DNA from: Tridacna crocea
Taxonomy: Eukaryota; Mollusca; Bivalvia; Cardiida; Cardiidae
Assembly (NCBI GenBank): GCA_943736015.1
Contig: OX031063.1
Location: 39,014,672-39,078,671 of the forward strand
Reading direction: 5' to 3'
Length of the DNA: 64,000 nt
Shown here: one piece after another, positions 46,601-55,600 of the stretch
Position numbering within the stretch: the first letter of the stretch is position 1
How the letters are laid out: each line of letters opens with the position of its first letter
Notes under the pieces: generated by a model
Told to the model about the DNA's origin: nothing
The model's input: the letters and a program-made list of their open reading frames with translations, nothing else
Databases searched by the model: none
Position numbers and translations under genes: made by a program

Positions 46601-49600
46601 TCACACCATTCTTTATTATCATCTGTGTAAAGAACATGTTCTGGTATTTTATTTGGAATTGTATCCTGTCTGAATAATGGATATTTAAGCTTTGGAAATA
46701 TGTCTGCCTTTAAGTTACTGACGCTTATAAAATACTGCAATTATATCTCAATGAATGATATTAAGGGAGAAAACTACCATTTCAGCAAAATGTATCTTGA
46801 AAATATAAATTGTGCCAATAAAGCTTTTTCAATTAGTAATGTTACCTACAGAATGTAAAAGACAGCGGAATTTTGTTTCTTTGTGCAGCAAAAGTATAAT
46901 TTTAGTTTTATAATAATTTGGTTACGGACACTACACAATTATTGGTAAAGAAAGATGGGAAATAAACTTAACCTTTATTAACTTATTAGCTGGAAAACTT
47001 TAGTGTTTTCTAATGTTGGAACCATATTAAGCTGATAAAACGAACTGATTTATAATGAATCATTTGAATAGATTTTCTATGACTAAACTATTTACAGTGA
47101 TGCCACAGTGGAAAAAATGGTGTTTATAGATATGATGCAATCAAGGAGATTTAATGTATTACATCACCAATCATGATCCTCAAAATAAACAAGGAATGCT
47201 ATATTTGATGAAAATAATACATTAGAACATAATTTGTGATTTTAAGTGGGGCAAAAAAAATGAGGAAAACTGGGGTTTTTTTTAAGGTTACGGACACTAC
47301 GCATTTTTTGTAGAGTCCGTAACCATTAAAGTTGGTTAACCGCTTTGTCTTTGGGGAAAGATGTTGTCGAATGTATTTTCTGAAATCTGTGTAGGTCATG
47401 AGTGAATAATGAATTGCTGTGAAGTATCTTTAGAGACTTATATCCACTGAATTTTACATGGTTACGGACTCTACTATTTTTCTGAATAGGCATTTTGTAC
47501 ATTTGAAAAAATCATGAAATTTTTTTTATGTTAATAACACTTCCAAATGCTTTTCCATGTTGATCAACCTTATCATAGTTGTAATTCTATAACAAAAAGT
47601 ACTTGAAAAAGTTGTATTAAGAAGGTTTTTTCACCCTATAACAAACAAGAGATATTCAAGATTAAATTTGCATAACGTGCTACTACATTTACAGTTTTCG
47701 TCATATTTTTCATGTTCTTTAACCAATTTTAACAAATCAAACATCAAATTAATCCTTGATAATTTTACTAACTGTTGAATATACCTAATGAGCACCTACC
47801 AGAATATTTAACAAGTAGTACAAATTGAAAAAAGAGTGAAATTCTAAGTGCAACAACATAACGCAAAAAAAGCACCATTTTGGGGGTATGTTTCATGTTA
47901 TATCTCGGAGGCCTTTTGATCTTAGGTGCTCAAATTTTGGCTGAGACTTGAACATACACTAACAAATGATTACACATAGGTTTCACTGATGTAGGACTGG
48001 TGTAAATATAAAATAACTTGACATAACAACCAATTTTTTCAAATGATCCCTATATTGTGTCTTACCCGAGTAGTAATTTCTAATGAAAGACTAGAATTCT
48101 TACTGGCTGAGAAATTCTGTAACCTCAGAATTAAGCATTACTACTGAATTAAGAATGGGTGATAAATATTGCCTCAAATGCCAAATAAATGAAACATGCC
48201 TTTGACATTCTGTCAATAGGAGAGCTTTTCATCTCCTTTCAATTAGTAAAGGCAGAGTCATTATTTCACTTCTTTTTCCATAACTCTTTACCAAACAACA
48301 AAGTTTGAAGCTTGACCAAATTTAAAGCTTTTGCAGATGACAAATTAACTGCATTTCAATTGGTTGCCCTTTTCTTAAAAAAGGATAGAAAAAATTGAGG
48401 GAAAAGGAGAAAATGATGGTTACAGCATTTTCTCCTTTTCCCGCAATTCTTTTCCGAAGCTTTTTTCTTTGGAGTTCTTCAGAGTCAATAAAATTAGGGA
48501 CCGAGTGGTAAAGGATTGAAAGCTTACCAGGTTTTCTCCAAGGTTTTTCCTCATCTTGCAGAGAATCCAAACTGAACTCGAAAACACCAACCCCATTTAT
48601 TGTCCCTTCAGCATCAACGTCTACACCTTTCACACCTGGATTTGTTGTAGTTATCTTCTGGGCCACTAAAATGTTATTTACAGTATTAACCTTTGTCACA
48701 TTAATTTTCTTTTTGTTTTTATTTCAATTTGATGCCATTTTTAACAGTTTAGGTCATATTACAGCAGTCAGTACACCTAGCCACCTACCCATATGTTTCC
48801 TGGCTTTATAATACTATAACTGACACAACTTTCTTTAAAACTCATTGACTACTTTATTCACATCTAAAAAACAATTGTTTGCAGTACACTATTATATGTA
48901 ATCACTTGACTTGTTGACAATAGTACCCACTGTAAGAATTGTCAATTACTGAAACAAGTGGGTTTCAGCTGAAATAATTGTTGATTTAGTTTTTAACGCT
49001 GTCTAAACAGTATTCAATCTGCTATTACATAACAACAATTCAGACATGTCCAAAATATATCATTTTGTAAAAGTGACAAAAAGAACATTGTTTACACAGC
49101 TGAGTAAATTCTGAACCATTCTACAATTAATCATAATTTTACCTTGTTCGTTCTCTCTAGCTGTGCGGATGTATGTTTAAATCTTTACCAAACAATCCTT
49201 ACTTTTGACGCTCCCAAAAGAAGCCTTTTGAAAACATTATGGGAAAAGGAGAAAATGCTGGTAACCAGCATTTTCTCCTTTTCCCACAGTGTCTTCTATC
49301 CTTCCCAGAACAAATTTCAATTTTTCAGTCACATTTATTTTGTCATCTGCAAATGCTTTCAATTTAAACCAGTTTAAAATTTTCCCGTGTGGTAAAGAGT
49401 TAAAGGGTAAAAAGACCAGGGTAAAGAAGAAAATCAATGGTTGGCATCATAATAATTCTCCTTTTCCCTGGATGTTTTCAAAACTATCCCCACAGTGACA
49501 AAATCAAAGCTATGTTAACCCTTTACCAAACAAGACCTGGTTTTAACAACCATAAGAAAGAAGACTTCTGAAAACACTGTGGGAAAAGGAGAAAATGGCG

Positions 49601-52600
49601 GTAACCAACATTTTCTCCTTTTCCCACAATGTTTTCCACTCTTCCAAAGTCAAGTTTCAATTTTTGAGTCACATTTGTCTCCTGCTAATGTTTTCAAATT
49701 GGACAAGTCTAAAATTTTGTTGTTTGATAAAAGAGTTAAGCTTGGGGAAAGAAATAATTTATCAATCCTCAGGATGAATTTTGGCCATTCCAGAATTTGT
49801 TCTCACTTTCCCTATACTTGTAGCCATGGTCATAAGTGCTGAGCAACTCAAATTCTAAAATGTTAATCTAGAAATGAGAATGTACAAATACAATGTAACT
49901 ACCTGGAACAGGCTGTTTCTGATAGGTGCCTGGTCCTTTATACAAGCCTGGGCCTGCACTGTAATAAATATACAACATAAATAAAATAATTGGCCCAGAG
50001 TTTTGTGCTTGAACAGTCTTTCATGGAAAAAAAAAAAAAAAAAACATGATGGATCTGTTATAATAAAGAAAAGAATTATACTAGTCTTGCTTTAAGTAAT
50101 TACAGAGCTCCAGATAAGAGGGCCAAACAGTATTCCAAATCCATTATTTCTCTTTCAAACCCTATGCTGTGGGTACTCATTAGAATCGTCTCAATGAAAC
50201 GATTCTAATGAGTGCCCAAAATAAAGGGTTCAGTGGAGAATAATTAATATTTTCAATTTTGAAATTAAAATCACAGCCTTTATCTTAAGCTCTGATTTAC
50301 TATTATACAGTAATTTTAGCAGATTTAACTCATTACCAAATGACAAAATTTTAGGCTTGTCCAAATCGAAAGCATTTGCAGACAACATAATATAAGTGAT
50401 TGAAAATTTGAAACTTGTTTTGTAAAGGATAGAAAACATTGTGGGAAAAGGAGAAAATGCTGGTTACCAGCATTTTCTCCTTTTCCCACAATGTTTTCTA
50501 CAGGCTTCTTTCTCGGGGGTGTTAAAAGTAGGGATTGTGTGGTAATGGGTCAGAGGAGAATTCTGCCACATGAAGCTTACCAAAAGAAACTGCTTTGGTA
50601 AAAAATTGTATTATACATAATTTCTTGGAATATCAAATAGATGGATAAAGATTAACCCTTTGCCACACAATCCCGAGTTTTAATGACCCTGAGAAAGAAA
50701 CCTTTTGAAAACATTGTGGGAAAAGGAGAAAATGCTGGCAACCAGCATTTTCTCCTTTTTCCACAATGTTTTCTAACCTTTCAAGGAAAAATTTTCTAAT
50801 TTGTGCTACACTGAATTAGTCGTCTCCAAAAGCTTTCAATTTGGACCAGTGTAAAGTTTTGTCCTTCGGTAAAGACTTAAAGGGTAAAACTAAGTAAATT
50901 AGTAATAGACTAACTTGTTCATTGGAAATGCTTTGATATCTCCAATTGTGACTTGAACATCATCATCGTCATCATCAGAATCATCATCTTCATCATCTTT
51001 GTCTTGTGATGCATCAGCTGCAGACTGAAAAGTATCATCAATAGAAAAATGTTCCCTCTTATTGCTAGATGAGCCTTTCCACCTAATTTAATACATATAC
51101 AGTACACTCACTACTATCTCCCATCACACCAAAACTTATTCTCACTCTGTTCTGAAAATTATTGCTGAACAGACTAAAACTGTGTTCAGACTTAGAGGAC
51201 ATATTAGCAACCTTTTTATGATATGAACTGAATGGACAGCAATATTATCACTGACATGGAACATTTATAAATTTATTGTAAGTTTTATGAGCAAAAACTA
51301 CGTACAATATTTATCGTCCTGAAAAATGAAATAATTACTCACTGTTTGGCTGTTACCAATGTTTTCCTGTGGACTGTAAAATAGAAGCAAAGATTTAGAT
51401 TGCATTTGGTCAGTGTAATTCTCCTGAAATGTTTACATTTTAATATAGCTATGTTAAGATCAGATAACATTTATCTAATGTTGTCCTTAGGTTTAAAGGA
51501 GGGTATTTAGATTTTTCACACCAAATTAAAAAATATATATATCACTGAAATTTATATGAAAAAAAAAAAAAAAAAGCAATACAATTCATCCATAATTAAG
51601 AAACATAGAATTACAAGAAAAAATCCTTTAGTTCATATTCCCTTTTAAAGGCTATAGATTTCACACCAAAAATCAAAAACGCATTGTGGGAATGTCAAAT
51701 GACTGACATGTGACTAATGACTCTTAAATTCCATAATACAGCAAACATGTACTGTTATTATTTTCCATAATGTCTTCTTCCTTCGGATGCTATGTTTGAT
51801 GCTTTGTCTGTGTATTTCCGGTATGTAAATGAATGAGTTGCTCGTGTAAAAATAGACTGTGTTTCCCTTCGGTGTTGACCTGGGGTGTAGTAAATCTCTT
51901 CTTGTTCTTGTTGTCAAATGGTTTTTGACTACAACGGTTTTATGAATGAAAATTTTCATTCATAAAACTAAAAGGCTTCGGGATTATAGGGATGATGTCT
52001 TTGTATTTCTGTAAAATTTTTGTCCCAAAATCTGAAGGGCCAACTGTAAGGTTTACGGCCCTCTTAACTCTCATATTAAATAAAAGCTTCCCAGAGAGGC
52101 CCATATACCCCGAAAAGGGGCTTGTCTGTGAAATGGGGTAAAATCTACAACACTTTCATAGATCCAAATTTTAAGAGTCACATGCATAACTATACATCAT
52201 AGAGATTCATTGTGGCAAGTTTTGAATTACTGGTATTCTAACAGAAATTGTAGGAGGAGTTTCTTACAAAAGAAATTACTAACTGACAGACTGACGGACA
52301 GATGAATGACCATGGCCATTACATAATACAACAGTTTGGGTGTATAAAAATGGAAGCTGCAGAGATTGTACAGAAAGCCTTTACATAAAATGGTCAATGC
52401 TATAGGATATAAATTTTCTGCATGTTACATGGACCAGTTTAGATCTACCTCATGATTCAGATAGTTGACCTAACTTATTTCATGGATCCATAACCATGTG
52501 ATGACTTGCTTGGTATCATGCAGCACAGAGATGCATTAATCCGTTACCACATAATAATGGAAAACATTTGCAGATGACAAAAGAAAATGTGGATCTATAG

Positions 52601-55600
52601 GCTTCTTTCTCAGGATAGTCAAAAGTCGGAATTGCGTGGTAATGAGTTATATAATACATGTATTTCAAATTCTATCTAATTACAATATCCAGATGCAATA
52701 ATCAATAATCATCATAATTATACTTCGTACTATTTCTAATGAAGTTTATTCATTGGACATGATTTTAAACAAAAATGCTTCAACCAATTACCCTCTAAAA
52801 AAATATCTGCTGCAGACACAGTCTTCCCTGAAAATATCCAGTAAAAAAGCTGACAATCATGAAGAAGAAGGTCTTTTGAACAATGTGGGAAAAAGAAAAA
52901 AATGCTGGTAACCAGCATTTTTAGTCTTCAATCAATTTGAAGACAAATTATATCAACTTAGCTTTTCATTTTTTACCTGCAAATGCTTTGATCTTGAAAC
53001 AGTAAAAATTTGTGTTGTGTGGTAAAAGGTTAACTGACTCTTTACCAAATGACAAAATTTGAGACTAGTCCAAATTGAAAGTATTTGCAGACGACAAAAT
53101 AAATGTAATTAAAAAAATTGAAAATTGATGTGGAAATGGCAGAAAACATTGCGGGCAAAGGAGAAAATGCTGGTAACCATGGTTACCAGCATTTTCTCCT
53201 TTGCCCACAATGTTTTCAAGAGCTTTCTTTCCGAGGATCATTAAAAGTCCGGATGGTGTGGAAAAGAGTTATACAACGTGGGAAAAAGAAAAAATGCTGA
53301 TAAGCAGCATTTTTGAAGTCTTCAATCTATTTGAAGACAAATTATATCAAGTTAGCCTTTCATTTTTTGCCTGCAAATGCTTTGATCTTGAACCAGTAAA
53401 AATTTGTGTTGTTTGGTAAAGGGTTAATTAATGAAAAAAAGTGAACTAGTGTGGCAAAAGCAGATAATGCCTTTCATGGGTAATTACTACTACTACCACT
53501 ATGTTATGGTTATCAGTCTAAAACAGAGGCGTAGCCATATTATTTCGATTGGTATGGTGTAATTGACCTCCAAAACACATTCTAGGGTGTTTTTTAGCAC
53601 AAATTATGGGTGTAGCATCATACCGCATCACCCAATTTTATTGGTGCAGCATGCCATACAAACTGAAAGTATTGGTGCGACAAATGCCACACCTGCCGCA
53701 CCCATGTATATATCAATGTGAAACAAGACAAAGCTAATCTCAGAAAGTAGCTTGACATAGGGGACAAGAAAATATTTAGTATGTCTTACCCAGTGCCTGG
53801 AGGGACAGGTTCCCTGTTTTCTGTATTTTCTGAATCTGAGACAAAAAAAAAAGAAGATAGGATTATAAATTCTCACAAAAAAAAATTCTGGTGCATGTAT
53901 CTTGAAAATACAGAATCTTTTTAAAAATGGCAAAATATAGATAGCTACAAAAGATTGTAAGAACATACTTATACCCAGAGTAACTGCTATGATTAAAGCT
54001 ATTTAAGTTAACCTTTTCCCAAACAATCCCTGGTTTTTATGGGTCTAGAATAATAGCCTTTTGAAACCATTGTGGGAAAAGGAGAAAATGCTGGTTACTA
54101 GCATTTTCTCCTTTTCCCACAATGTTTTCTACCATATCATAGACAGAAATCATCTTTTCTGGAAGAGCTGAATTGTTGTCTGCAAATGCTTTCAATTTGG
54201 TCAAGTCCAAAAGTTTGTTGTTTGGGAAAGGGTTAAAAAGACATATTTTGATTACACTACAGCAAAATTATGATAACATGACAAGAGCTTAATTTGCACA
54301 GGTACATACCGTATATGCCCAAAGGGGCTTGTCAGTAAAATGGGTTAAAATAAAGGATGTACTATAAAAGAATACACTTGATAACCAGGGATCACTTATA
54401 TGACCATGGAATTATTTTGCATATATAAAGGTAAGTAAGTCTTGATCATATGTAAGCAAGTTATTGCAATAGAAACTGTAGAAGATAGCCACACTAGACA
54501 TTGGCTATTTACGCTGTCTGCACATGTCATATTCTTTGAAGATCTGACCTTTCTTATATGATGCATCACTCCCCCCAGATTTGTGAAGACTGTGTTAATA
54601 TGCGCTAATAAAGTAGCAATGGAGAAAATGGCTATTATCAATATGTTTGAGGAGAAATCAGGCCTATTTTGGCTCCAGATTTATCTAAATTATAATAATT
54701 TTTACTGGCATATTTTATTTGAAAAAAAAAAAATATGGTCAATCACTGCACATCTTTGCATACAGTATCTTAAAACAGATCAACACTGTACACCAAGTAC
54801 ATGTGCATTATCCAAGCCTGTTGGGCCTGTTTTAATAAATGACCTGTGCATAGGTTACATATTAGCTGACCATAGCTGAATGAACTATGCACTAGGTAGC
54901 GTTTTATTGAGTAAACATTTATTCTAGTTTAAAATTCAAAGTAACAGTTGTTGTTTTGAAAAATTACTCCGCTTCTGTACCCTAAATGCCCAAATTGACC
55001 TTTCTGCTGATTTTGGTTGACAGGTCTTCCCACATGTTATAGCTATTGAAAGCGCAGCACTGGACGTCATGTAAATAAAAAGGTCCGACATAATTTGTTA
55101 TACACATGAGATAATTTGATCTTATCTACTTAAATATCAAAACAGCAATTGTGTTATAGATCAATTAAAATCTGTGAAATGGTGAAAAGGTGTAGATACA
55201 GATTGTGTGACACTGATAATGGTTTTCAAGAAAGAAAAGAAGGAGTTAAATCCATCAAATTTCCAAAGCCAAAAACACATCCAGAAAAAATGTTTTCGGC
55301 AGATAGAACTATTTGGAAGACCTCGTGAACAGCTAAATTCATCACGGATCAATAAAAATTGTAAAATATGCACAAGGGTATGTATAAATGCCGTTCTATA
55401 TGAAGCATTTGCAAGAGAAAGGCATAGAAAACCCCCATCTAAGAGAAGAAAACTTGTGTTTCAATCATCAACAAGCATCTGTTGCATAACTAACTTCCAG
55501 TTTATTGTGTTTAAACCTTTAATACAGACCCTCAGGAGATAGGCTTTTGAAAACATTTTGGGAAAAGGAGCAAAGGGTAGAAAAAGGCCAAGAAAAGAAA

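Larger units (their letters stand above)
44321..47474. repeat. Eight dispersed copies of a GTTACGGAC(A/T)CTAC 14-mer
   Basis: Forward copies start at 44321, 44674, 44997, 46921, 47287 and 47461; reverse copies start at 46585 and 47310. The 47287 and 47310 copies form an inverted pair. Five read GTTACGGACACTAC and three GTTACGGACTCTAC. All lie inside the 3.9-kb element, as expected for enzyme-binding subterminal repeats. Confidence 0.8.
44133..48068. mobile_element. 3.9-kb unclassified DNA transposon with 22-bp inverted ends
   Basis: The left end begins CGGGTAAGACACAATATAGG at 44133. The right end (48047-48068) is its reverse complement, 22 bp matching. Flanks read AGT on both sides, suggesting a 3-bp target duplication. 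It lies wholly in FIP1L1 intron 6, between exons 6 and 7. Inside are eight copies of a 14-mer GTTACGGAC(A/T)CTAC, a 233-bp hairpin, a nested family A copy and a GC-richer block with a candidate small exon (46195). No transposase domain was recognised, so it is probably non-autonomous or carries an unfamiliar enzyme. The superfamily is not assigned. Confidence 0.75.

Noticed and set aside
53262-53434. Idea that the doubled 52862/53270 segments were CRISPR-like direct repeats
   Set aside because: They are two family A right halves; the genome is animal and there is no spacer pattern.
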